Shown piece by piece: positions 34,441-42,700 of a stretch of 64,000 nt of DNA. Made by a program: the position numbers and the translations under genes. The DNA comes from JAJAZB01 sp964244295 (GTDB taxonomy: Bacteria; Bacteroidota; Bacteroidia; Cytophagales; Spirosomataceae): the NCBI GenBank assembly GCA_964244295.1, contig CAXTIG010000038.1, forward strand, positions 9,889 to 73,888, written 5' to 3'. How positions within the stretch are numbered: the stretch's first letter is position 1; each line of letters begins with the position of its first letter. Below the pieces are notes generated by a model, which had not been told where the DNA came from, ran no database searches, and was given only the letters and a program-made list of their open reading frames with translations.

Positions 34441-35081
34441 CGTCGCCGAAACTCAGTTTAAGGCCCTGCGGCCCCAGGTGAACCCGCATTTCATCAACAA
34501 CGCGCTCAGTTCCATTGGCACCTACGTACTCCGCGAAGAACCCCTGAAGGCGGATCGGTACCTGAGTCAATTCGCCGAACTCATGCGCCGGGTGCTCGAA
34601 AGTTCCGACCGGCCCACCGTTACGCTGGCGTACGAGTTGGAAACGCTCAACCTGTACCTGCAACTGGAAGCCCTGTGCAACCCCTTTTCCTACCGGATTG
34701 CCGTGGACGAAACCATCGACCCGCACCAGACCCGCACCCTGCCGCTGCTGCTCCAGCCCCTGCTTGAGAACAGCGTCAAACACGGATTTGCGCACCAATC
34801 CGGGGATGGTCACCTCCAGGTTCGCATCCGGCGGGAGGGTGAAGCGCTTCACTACACGGTCGAGGAACGGGGTAGGCCGGAGCCGTTCGGCGCGGCGTGA
34901 AGCTTCGGAACCAGGTCGGAAATCCTTCGGGATGCAACTCGTTCGGGAGCGGTTGGCCCTGTTCAACCAGGGAAGGCGCACCGACGCCACCCTGACCGTG
35001 ACCGATCTGGAAGGAGGCACGCGGGTGGAAGTCCGCCTGCCTTCGATTTTTCCGTTGGAAACCGCTCCTTCGCTCCCATGA
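34430..35081 (+). pseudogene. LytS-type histidine kinase, 5'-truncated and frameshifted
   Basis: The His-kinase core is present: KALRPQVNPHFINNALSSIG (phospho-accepting His region), then LPLLLQPLLENSVKHGFAH (N box). Near 34865 the frame breaks: GAGGAACGGGG minus one G reads VENGVGRS and continues to FGMQLVRERLALFNQG and GGTRVEVRLP. The membrane sensor part is missing. The kinase end overlaps the response-regulator ATG by 4 bases, so this was a kinase-regulator pair. Confidence 0.8.
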
Positions 35082-35866
35082 TTCGTGCCCTGATCATCGA
35101 GGACGTAGCGCTCAACGCCGAGCGGCTGAGCCGTCTGCTCGACGCGTGGTGTCGGGAGCGCGTGACGCTGGTTGGTTCGGCGGCGTCGGTGGAAGAAGGG
35201 CGGCGCCTCATCGCTCAAACGCACCCCGATTTGGTGTTTCTGGACGTGGAACTGGGCGGCGAAACGGGTTTTGAGTTGTTGCAGTCCCTGAAGCGGATCG
35301 ACTTCGCGGTCATTTTTACGACCGGCCACCAGCAATACGCGGTGCGGGCATTTGAATTTGCCGCCGTTGACTACCTCCTTTAACCGGTCGATGCCGACAA
35401 ACTGGTCCGGGCCGTTGAACGGGTGATCTCCAATCGGCAGCGTACCGTCAACCAGCGCCTGCTCGAAAACCTGCTGCACAACCTGAACCCGGCCAATTCG
35501 CCCAAGCTGTCGATTCCTTACACCGAACCAACAACCCGGCAAAAAAAGCTGCGCATCGTTGATCCGTCCCAGGTTCTTTACCTTCAGGCGGACGGGCAAT
35601 ACACCCGGATTTTCGTCTGCGATGGATGGCACGGGCTGGTCAGCAAACCGCTGGACTATTTCCTGAAGGATTACTTTGGTACTCATCCTGATTTCTTTCG
35701 GACGCACAACAGCTACCTGATTAACCTGAAGTACGTGAAAGCAGTCGATCAGGGCCGGGGCGGTGACGTTTTCCTGGTTGACGAGAACGGGAGTTCCTCC
35801 AACGTACCGGTTTCCTATTTGAAAAAAGCGGATTTCCTTCGCCGCCTCAGGGGAGTAGAGCCGTAA
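35078..35866 (+). pseudogene. LytTR response regulator with stop at the invariant lysine
   Basis: The receiver has the acidic pair E8-D9, phosphoacceptor D56 (VFLDVELGG) and T82 (FTTGH). At codon 102, where the family has DYLLKP, AAA has become TAA (35381-35383). The same frame continues with the linker and a full LytTR DNA-binding domain (VLYLQADGQYTRI...FFRTHNSYLINLKYV) to 35866. A single substitution explains the break. Confidence 0.88.
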
Positions 35867-35879
35867 CGTTGGCTTAAGC

Positions 35880-36480
35880 ACGTGCAGCAACACTATTTCC
35901 ACGGAGCAAACCACGGCTTTGACCGGGGGGCAACACCCCACCACGAGTACAATGTTGATACGACCTCCGGCGACTGCTGTTCCGGCGAACCGAACCAGCA
36001 GGGCAGGGGTACCCGTATCGACCATACGTGATGGCACGCCCAAGGGGTATTGTTTGCTGACGTTCGAGGGCAATCACTATGCATTTGATTACCGGAGTGC
36101 AGGCCCGCCTGCGGATTGTAAGATCAGTCTCTACGCGCCCAGGATCGTTACGGAAGGACAGAACGGGCGCTACGACGGGTACGCGAAACGCGAACTTCTT
36201 TCGGGGCAGTGAGCGGGATTCGCTGCGGTACCGCCTTGACGGTGGACTTGGGGACGATGCAGCGAATCGATGAACCGGACCCAAGACCCGCTCCTGAGCG
36301 GCGTGCGCTACCGTTGAGATGCGACCGAAAAACCGTTGCTCGGCGCCCGGCCTTCCAATCCGGTTCCGTCTACCCATTTGTGGAAAGCCCGATTGGGCGG
36401 GAAACGGGCCGTCGGCCAGCACACGATCGACGGGCGGGCTCCGGATCGACGGGCGTACGTTTACCGCCAGAACCGCCTTC
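35880..36480 (+). pseudogene. Remnant of a calcineurin-like phosphoesterase C-terminal domain
   Basis: Pieces in different frames fit the C-terminal half of calcineurin-like phosphoesterases of the metallophosphoesterase N/C family: HEYNVDTTSGDC (about 35935), TIRDGTPKGYCLLTFEGNHY (from about 36020), NANFFRGSERDSLRYRLDGG (about 36190) and STHLWKA plus QHTIDGRA (about 36369-36430). At least three frameshifts and several stops separate them; the catalytic half is absent. The functional phosphatases downstream suggest it was once part of the same locus. Confidence 0.65.
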
Positions 36481-36599
36481 AAAAGCGTAGCGGGTTCCTC
36501 ACGGGCGGGTAAGTCGCCCGACTAACTGCTTCCTGCCCCCGGCGGGGCGTACCACCGATACCGCTCAGGCCCTGAGTCCGTTACCCGTTTCTTAGGGCT

Positions 36600-37982
36600 C
36601 TACTCTTGTTTAGCTTGCTTGCGGGCTTTGTACTCCTGAAACCGGTTTCGGTATTCCTCCCGTTGTTCGGGCTTGTAGCGTCGCTGATATTCGACGGGTA
36701 ATTCGAGCCGCTCGGGGGCTAAGACGGGGGCCTGATCGCGAAGCGTATTCTGTCCTTTGTTGTTCTTGATGAGTTCAAAAGAATCGTAGGGCTCGCCCGT
36801 AACGGTGTACGCCTGATACGTCAGCTTGTCGCCGTTAATCGATACGGTTTGGTAGAGTTGCGTGTTCGAAGCAGCCCGGTCCATCCAATCCTGCAAGCCG
36901 AGATCGTACATTTTGGGGCCGCTGACCGAAACAACGTAAATGGGGCCGTCGGGATGTTTGCGGCTCTTTCCCAACGGCATGTTCAGCCCCCGGCCATACG
37001 TATGATCGTGGCCCTGGAGCACCAGATCCACCCGGTGGCGTTTGTAAATCGGCTCCATGCGTTCCCGCCATTTGCGGTTGTCACGGCCGTTGGCCGTTGA
37101 ATAAATGGGGTGGTGGTGCGTGACGACAGTCCAGCGATTGGGGTTGTTGGTCAGCACCTGCCCGAGCCAGGTTGCCTGGGTGGCCATCGCTAACGAGTCG
37201 ACCAGAGCGAGTTGCGAGTTCAGGGAGATGAAGCGCGTGCCCTGGTAGTCCACGTAATAGGCCGTTTCTTCGAATCCGTCGGGTCCGTTGGTCGGCAGGA
37301 CAAACGAAGGTCGCCAGTGACGGGACACGCCCGGCTTGCCCTGCTCATTCCGAAAATACTCGTGGTTGCCGGGGGTGGCCAGCGTGGGCACCATGCCGTT
37401 GATCCAGCCACCGGCTTCAAACCATTCCCCCCACTGCCAGTCGGCGTTCGAGGTGTTGATCAGATCACCGGCGTGAATCATCAGGCTCACGGTCGGCAGC
37501 TTGGAATACGCCCCGCGAATGGCCCGTGACCAAAGCGCCCGGATGTCGTTTTGCGCGTCGCCGAAGTAGAGGAACGAGAACGGAGCCGGTTTGTCCTGCG
37601 CCGTTTTAAAGTGAAACCACTCCGTCCAGTGCGTGCCGTCGCCAACCCGGTAGCTGTACTGCGTGGCGGGTTTGAGGTGAGTGAAGTGAACGGAATGGTA
37701 GAGCACCGTCTTTCCGTCGAGGACCACGCGTTCGGTCGTGGCGGGAATCAACGTGGCCTTACTGGCCAAATCGGGTGAAGGGTCCGCCTCCGTAATGGCT
37801 CCTACCGCTTGGCTCACCGTCGAATCGGTTCGCCAGTTGACGGACTGCGACGTAGCCGGAGGGGCCTGCCAGCCCAGAATAACCCGGTCCGGATACGCCG
37901 ATGGTGGATAGTCCCGGTGGGTCTGCGCCTGAGCCGGGCATACCCCCAGAGCAGTGCCTACGGCGAAGAGAAGCGGTTTCAT
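36600..37982 (-). CDS. Purple acid phosphatase-like metallophosphoesterase, secreted
   Basis: The 460-residue protein has a signal peptide (1-19), an Fn3-like N-terminal domain (residues 30-125, with VILGWQAPPATSQSVNWRTD) and a metallophosphoesterase domain. Metal motifs are visible: FGDAQ, HAGDLI, GNHE, VTHHHP and GHDHTYGR. This is the plant-type purple acid phosphatase layout, releasing phosphate from organic esters in the periplasm or outside. The C-terminal tail is Arg/Glu-rich (YRNRFQEYKARK). It lies 9 bases downstream of the alkaline phosphatase gene in one operon. Confidence 0.9.
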   Translation of the reverse strand: MKPLLFAVGTALGVCPAQAQTHRDYPPSAYPDRVILGWQAPPATSQSVNWRTDSTVSQAVGAITEADPSPDLASKATLIPATTERVVLDGKTVLYHSVHFTHLKPATQYSYRVGDGTHWTEWFHFKTAQDKPAPFSFLYFGDAQNDIRALWSRAIRGAYSKLPTVSLMIHAGDLINTSNADWQWGEWFEAGGWINGMVPTLATPGNHEYFRNEQGKPGVSRHWRPSFVLPTNGPDGFEETAYYVDYQGTRFISLNSQLALVDSLAMATQATWLGQVLTNNPNRWTVVTHHHPIYSTANGRDNRKWRERMEPIYKRHRVDLVLQGHDHTYGRGLNMPLGKSRKHPDGPIYVVSVSGPKMYDLGLQDWMDRAASNTQLYQTVSINGDKLTYQAYTVTGEPYDSFELIKNNKGQNTLRDQAPVLAPERLELPVEYQRRYKPEQREEYRNRFQEYKARKQAKQE

Positions 37983-37991
37983 GGGATGGGA

Positions 37992-39857
37992 TTAGTGGGC
38001 GTTCGGTGGAGTAGCCGACTGGTATTGCTGCAAAATCGCCATGATTTTTCGTTGAATCTCGGTGTTTTCGTACACCCCCCGAAAATCCAGGGAGTGCGGG
38101 CCGTACGCAAAAACCGGCACCATGACGCCCGTGTGATCATTGGTGCTGAAGTGTCCATCGACATAGCCCCGCCGGAGATCACCATCCAGCAAGCTGAGTC
38201 CACCCGTTTCGTGGTCAGCGGTGATGATGACCAGGGTTTCGCCGTTGGAGTCGGCAAACCGGAGGGCCTCGCCAATCGTCCGGTCGAAGTCCAGCATCTC
38301 CTGCACGACGTAGCGCAGGTCGTTCGCATGGCCACCGTAGTCAATCTGAGCCCCCTCGGCCATCACGAAAAAACCCGGTCTGTTGGTTTGCAGGTCGGTC
38401 AGCGTTTTTTGCAGGCTTCTGGCCAGGAAGTCGTTCCGTCCTTTGCTCATGGCCACGACGGCCTGGTCGTCGAGGAGCACGAAGGGGCGTTTCAGGCTGG
38501 CCAGTTGCCCAAACGCGGTGCCGATCTGGTACCCCCGCTGGCGAAGCGTATCGAGTACGTTCTCTTCCTTAAAATACCGATAACCACCCCCGATGAGGAT
38601 GTCGACCGGGTTACGCAGAAAATCGTGGGCAATTTCCCGTTCAAACATCCGGTCGGGCTGGTGGGCGTAAAAAGCAGCCGGGGTGGCATCGGTGATCGCC
38701 CCCGCTGAAATCAGCCCACTCGCCATGTTCCATTTCCGGATGAGGGTCGGGATCGCCGGTACCGATCCCCCCGCCGGGTCAACCCCGATGGCCCGGTTGT
38801 TCGTTTTTTGCCCGGTCGCCATCGCCGTTCCCCCGGCCGCCGAATCGGTGATGTAGGTATCGGCCGCGCTGGTTTTTGAAAAGCCGAGGTTGAGGAGTTT
38901 AGTCAGGTTCAGGGCACCCCGGTTTGCGGTCAGTCCCGCGTAGATCTGGGCCAGCCCCATCCCATCGCCAATCAGCAGAATGACGTTCCGGACGCGGCTG
39001 CGGGTGTCGTTGTTGCGGTACGTGGGCTGGTAGAGGAGGTGGGGGGCGGGATGCTGGTATTCGGCCGTTGGGCGTTGGCGTAGAAACTGCCCAAGCCCCG
39101 CTACCTGATCGGTATTGATGTAGTCAACGCCCAGGTTCATCAGGGCTTTCCAGGTGTTTACGTTATCGGGGGTGGCCCAGAATCGGATCTTTTTGCCCTG
39201 CTGGTGCACCTGCTGGATAACCTGCTGAAGCCTTTCCCGCTCTTTTTTGACAATCAGTCCTTTTCCGTTCCAGCGCGTATACGTGGTGAAGTCCTGGCTC
39301 ATCAGGCCGATACGCGCCAACTGGTCGGGCGTGTAGGTAACTTCGGGCCGACCGTCGAACTGAATCCAGTGGGGGTAATCGGCCAACTGGTCGGGGGCCG
39401 GAACAGGACCACTCACGACAACCTGCACCGGACCACCCGGACCAAAAACAGCGGGGTACGCCTGTAGCGAACGGATCAGCAGGGGTAACGCGACGGCGGC
39501 GGGCGTTTTTAAGTCGATCACCCATTGCAGCCCGTACTCCGCGTCGGCGTATAACTTACCCTTGTTGGCTCGTATTTTTTCAACGATGGGGGTAATGTAC
39601 AGGGCTTCCAATGTCCGGGTGGGCGTGACACCGGCCGGGTCCCGGGCGACGTAAAGCGTTCCATCCCGCGCAACTACGTCCGCTTCCATCGAACCAAACT
39701 GCTGATCGTAGGCCTTCCAGAAGGGAATGGTTTGCTCGTAATCGGTATGCGAGTGCGCTTGAGCCGGGGAATGAATTCGGATTCTTTCAGACTGGGCGCT
39801 GGCCATCGAACCCTGGCTAAACCACAACAGCAGCGCTGACAAAACGGGTTTGTACAT
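37992..39857 (-). CDS. GDPD-like domain fused to alkaline phosphatase, secreted
   Basis: The 621-residue protein has a signal peptide (1-22) and a glycerophosphodiester phosphodiesterase-like domain (about 30-262, with SMEADVVARDGTLYVARD and VDYINTDQ). A PhoA-family alkaline phosphatase follows (about 288-610, with IGDGMG, the nucleophile D338-S339-AAGGTAM, EGAQIDYGGHAND and TADHETGG). A two-step chemistry on one chain is plausible: phosphodiester cleavage, then phosphate release. The usual GDPD catalytic His pair is not evident (AHSHTDYE may be the first), so the first domain may be non-catalytic. Confidence 0.88.
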   Translation of the reverse strand: MYKPVLSALLLWFSQGSMASAQSERIRIHSPAQAHSHTDYEQTIPFWKAYDQQFGSMEADVVARDGTLYVARDPAGVTPTRTLEALYITPIVEKIRANKGKLYADAEYGLQWVIDLKTPAAVALPLLIRSLQAYPAVFGPGGPVQVVVSGPVPAPDQLADYPHWIQFDGRPEVTYTPDQLARIGLMSQDFTTYTRWNGKGLIVKKERERLQQVIQQVHQQGKKIRFWATPDNVNTWKALMNLGVDYINTDQVAGLGQFLRQRPTAEYQHPAPHLLYQPTYRNNDTRSRVRNVILLIGDGMGLAQIYAGLTANRGALNLTKLLNLGFSKTSAADTYITDSAAGGTAMATGQKTNNRAIGVDPAGGSVPAIPTLIRKWNMASGLISAGAITDATPAAFYAHQPDRMFEREIAHDFLRNPVDILIGGGYRYFKEENVLDTLRQRGYQIGTAFGQLASLKRPFVLLDDQAVVAMSKGRNDFLARSLQKTLTDLQTNRPGFFVMAEGAQIDYGGHANDLRYVVQEMLDFDRTIGEALRFADSNGETLVIITADHETGGLSLLDGDLRRGYVDGHFSTNDHTGVMVPVFAYGPHSLDFRGVYENTEIQRKIMAILQQYQSATPPNAH

Positions 39858-40426
39858 TCCTTTTTTCAGAAAAATACTGGACTGGCCTTAATAGATACGG
39901 TACGGCACTCGGGAACCTACTAACCAGTTAGGTTAGCCATCCCTTGGTGGGTAGTTTGGATCAAACAAATTAGCCAGGGAGTGGATGTAGTCAGTTTAAT
40001 GCCCTAAAAGTAGAAATTGCCTATCCATTATTAAGTTGAAAACGGCACTCTTAATGGATTGATAATACAGCAACGACCTTTCAAAGGTCGAGCCGTTCAG
40101 TCGCGCAGGGGTCAGAACGCAGCTAATGAATTTCCCTGCAAGCGGGCCAGTGCAAAAGGGAACAAGCCGTTACGTTTCATGGCACCCCGCAGCAAAGAGG
40201 AAAAAGCAATGCTCCTTCGAAGCCTAAATCGTCAAGTCCGCTGCTGCGGCCATCCTTACGTATGCAGTAGACTTAAGGTATCTCACCACAGCTAATCAGG
40301 TCCATTGAATGCAATGCGAGCCTCCCTTCCCCGAGCGGGCCATCCGCCCATCTCAATATTTTAACATTGGGTACGCATTGAGGTAACACGCGTAGGGTTC
40401 CTTTGGCGAATCGTTCGTTGTTGACC
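39858..40426. other. Intergenic region without a convincing gene
   Basis: These 569 bases separate divergent genes and should hold their promoters. I see a small hairpin (CCATTATTAAG...CTTAATGG at 40026-40058) and a palindromic GACCTTTCAAAGGTC near 40076, but no ORF with protein-like composition and no RNA gene I can name. Confidence 0.6.
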
Positions 40427-41713
40427 ATGAATCGAGGCGTACTGACTTGCTGCTTTTGGATACACCTGCTGAACGGCTCCGCCCAGCAACCTCCCGTGGT
40501 GCGGGGCCATCAAGACGGTTTACCGGTTACTTCCCAGCCACGCTGGGCTGACCCCGGCTACATTCAGCGTAAAAATTATCCCCTGCTCACGCTCTTCGGG
40601 CAATTGAAACCCGTCCGGGATTTGCTGGAACGGGATCCGGACCTGACCCGGCTCGTCCGCGCCAAGCGTGACTCACTCGCTCAGGTGCCCATTCGTTGCG
40701 GCACCGATCCTGGTTGCTACACCCGATACCTGCTCTTCAGCGAGGCTGAACTGGCCCTCGTGAGCCATCGCCTGGCCGCGCTCTACGCCCCCGGGAATGC
40801 GCTGGATAAACTGGTCACGGAGCACCTCCGGCCATCGGGCTGTTACCACTTGCTGAGCAACCTATCCACGAAGGAACTGCTGCTCCGGGCCTGGGAGCAG
40901 GACGCGCGGGGCGTCAACTACGCCCTTGAGGTGTACGCCAATGGACGAAAGCCCAACTACCCCGCTATCGATTCGATCAGCTATACCACCAGCGACCGGC
41001 GCTACGCGGGGTTTTTGAAAACCGCCCTCGAAACCCTCAGCGCGGAGCTAAAACCCGCCACGTTGTTCTTCGAACCGTCGCTCACGGCGGCCCTGCGGTT
41101 TCTGGAAGTCAATGGCCGCCAACAGGCCGCCGATTTTGAACCTCTGGCCGAAACCGTCAACCGCGAAACCCTCGCCAAAGCCCGTACCCTGAACTGGGCG
41201 CGGTATCCTTACCCGCTGATTCTGGTGCTCGGCTCTGGCCCGACGGACCGCACCACGGCGCTCAGCGGCGAGGCCATGCTACGGCTTCGCATGGCCGCTA
41301 CGCGCTACCGCGAAGGGCTGGCCCCGTTGCTGGTCGTGTCGGGCGGCCGCGTGCATCCGTACAAAACGACGTACTGCGAAGCCGAGGAAATGAAACGCTA
41401 CCTGATTGAGACCCTGCACGTTCCAGCCGACGCGATTCTGATGGAACCCCACGCCCGGCATACCACCACCAACCTTCGGAACACCGTGCGGTTGCTGTAC
41501 CACAACGGCTTGCCGACCGACAAACCCTGCGTGGTTTCCTCGGCGTCCAGTCACATCGACCTGGTCATGAGCGAGGCCTTCGACCAGCGCTGTCTGCGCG
41601 AGTTAAAGCTGGTGCCCTTTCGAAAAGGAAAACGCCTGACGGCCACCGAAGGGGAATTTTACCCGTTGCCCGTGGCCCTTCAGGTTAACCCAAACGAACC
41701 CCTTGATCCGTAA
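40427..41713 (+). CDS. YdcF-like (DUF218) exported protein
   Basis: The 428-residue protein has a signal-like N-terminus and a C-terminal YdcF/SanA-type domain: LILVLGSGP, LRMAATRYREGLAPLLVVSGG, EEMKRYLIETLHVPADAILMEPHARHTTTNL. The N-terminal 230 residues have no recognisable family. DUF218 proteins are linked to envelope functions and may bind nucleotide-like ligands. The ATG at 40427 is preferred to a TTG 24 bases upstream. It lies next to the SusCD locus. Confidence 0.75.
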   Translation: MNRGVLTCCFWIHLLNGSAQQPPVVRGHQDGLPVTSQPRWADPGYIQRKNYPLLTLFGQLKPVRDLLERDPDLTRLVRAKRDSLAQVPIRCGTDPGCYTRYLLFSEAELALVSHRLAALYAPGNALDKLVTEHLRPSGCYHLLSNLSTKELLLRAWEQDARGVNYALEVYANGRKPNYPAIDSISYTTSDRRYAGFLKTALETLSAELKPATLFFEPSLTAALRFLEVNGRQQAADFEPLAETVNRETLAKARTLNWARYPYPLILVLGSGPTDRTTALSGEAMLRLRMAATRYREGLAPLLVVSGGRVHPYKTTYCEAEEMKRYLIETLHVPADAILMEPHARHTTTNLRNTVRLLYHNGLPTDKPCVVSSASSHIDLVMSEAFDQRCLRELKLVPFRKGKRLTATEGEFYPLPVALQVNPNEPLDP

Positions 41714-41804
41714 TGCCGCCCGATCAGCGTGCGTTCGCTCGGGTACTCTAAAAAAATAAAACGTTGATGATCAGATTTTTTAAAACAAGAAAGTTCTGCG
41801 TGCT

Positions 41805-42671
41805 ATGAAAGAATTGGTCTTATTGACTGCGTTGGCAGGGATTGTCGGCTGGGCCGGCGGCATCGATACGGTCATTACCCGCCCCCTGACGCTCGACTCG
41901 CTCGGCGCTTGCCAGGGCGTCAGTTACCTCGACGGGCGCGTGTACCTCTACGGCGACCGCGAGGTAGGCGTGATTCGGGCCTACACCCTGGCCGGTGACT
42001 CGATGCGGTACGTGTCCGGCTCGGAGGTCAAACTCACTCAGCAGGGGCAGGACCTCATCAACCACCCTACTGGCATTGCCCACTCAGGCCACGGCCCCAC
42101 CTTCATCGGCAACAGCATCCGCCTGAATCCCGAAGGCACCCGGTGGCGGGCCGTGCTTTACCACGTGGACTGGGAAGGGTTGCAGCGCACCAAAACCCTC
42201 GACGGCAACCTGCTGGCCATCATCGACGACGACACCTGCGTGCAGGGCACCCGGCCCGAATACGTGCGCTACCAAAACCAGGACTACGTAGCCACCGCCG
42301 ACTACGGCCCCGTCCGCAACGAAGTGCGTCTCTACGACCCGCAGCGCCTGGCCCAAGCCAAAAAAACCAGCGAACCGGGCGTACTCGTCAAAAAATTCAC
42401 CTGCGGTCCCTGGGTGCAGAACCTCCACTGGATTCCCGAAAAAAACGTGCTGGTGCTGATTCAAAATCAGATCGAAGGGCGGCGTTGGCGATTCACGTTT
42501 CTGGACTTTCCAAAATCGGTGGAAACGGGTCAGGCCGTGGTGCTGAAGACGGTGGACCTCGACCGAGCCGACGAACTCGAAGGATTTACCCTGCTCGGAG
42601 GCCCCGAACGGGGCGTAGCCGTATCGTCGTCGCGGAAGCAAAACGTGAATCTGGTGCAGGTAAGCTGGTAA
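41805..42671 (+). CDS. Secreted beta-propeller-like protein
   Basis: The 288-residue protein has a short signal peptide and repeated beta-strand blocks (GACQGVSYLDGRVYLYGDRE; HPTGIAHSGHGPTFIGNS; VQNLHWIPEKNVLVLIQNQ; LEGFTLLGGPERGVAVSSS) typical of esterase-like or phytase-like propellers. No catalytic motif can be identified. It precedes SusC by 29 bases on the same strand and is probably cotranscribed. Confidence 0.6.
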   Translation: MKELVLLTALAGIVGWAGGIDTVITRPLTLDSLGACQGVSYLDGRVYLYGDREVGVIRAYTLAGDSMRYVSGSEVKLTQQGQDLINHPTGIAHSGHGPTFIGNSIRLNPEGTRWRAVLYHVDWEGLQRTKTLDGNLLAIIDDDTCVQGTRPEYVRYQNQDYVATADYGPVRNEVRLYDPQRLAQAKKTSEPGVLVKKFTCGPWVQNLHWIPEKNVLVLIQNQIEGRRWRFTFLDFPKSVETGQAVVLKTVDLDRADELEGFTLLGGPERGVAVSSSRKQNVNLVQVSW

Positions 42672-42700
42672 AAACGCATTCAACAAACCCGTAAAACGCC

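Noticed and set aside
34860..34880. Programmed frameshift in the histidine kinase
   Set aside because: No slippery heptamer at GAGGAACGGGG; a one-base insertion, together with the missing 5' part, points to decay.
33896..36073. A 725-codon open frame on the minus strand spanning the WYL region and beyond
   Set aside because: Only the last 180 or so codons resemble a protein family. The rest is the antisense of the histidine kinase and response regulator.
35870..36560. Several overlapping long open frames on both strands
   Set aside because: They are better explained as pieces of one frameshifted phosphoesterase plus antisense frames.
40059..40295. 78-codon open frame in the gap before the YdcF gene
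   Set aside because: Composition and residues do not resemble any protein, and it has no promoter-like lead.
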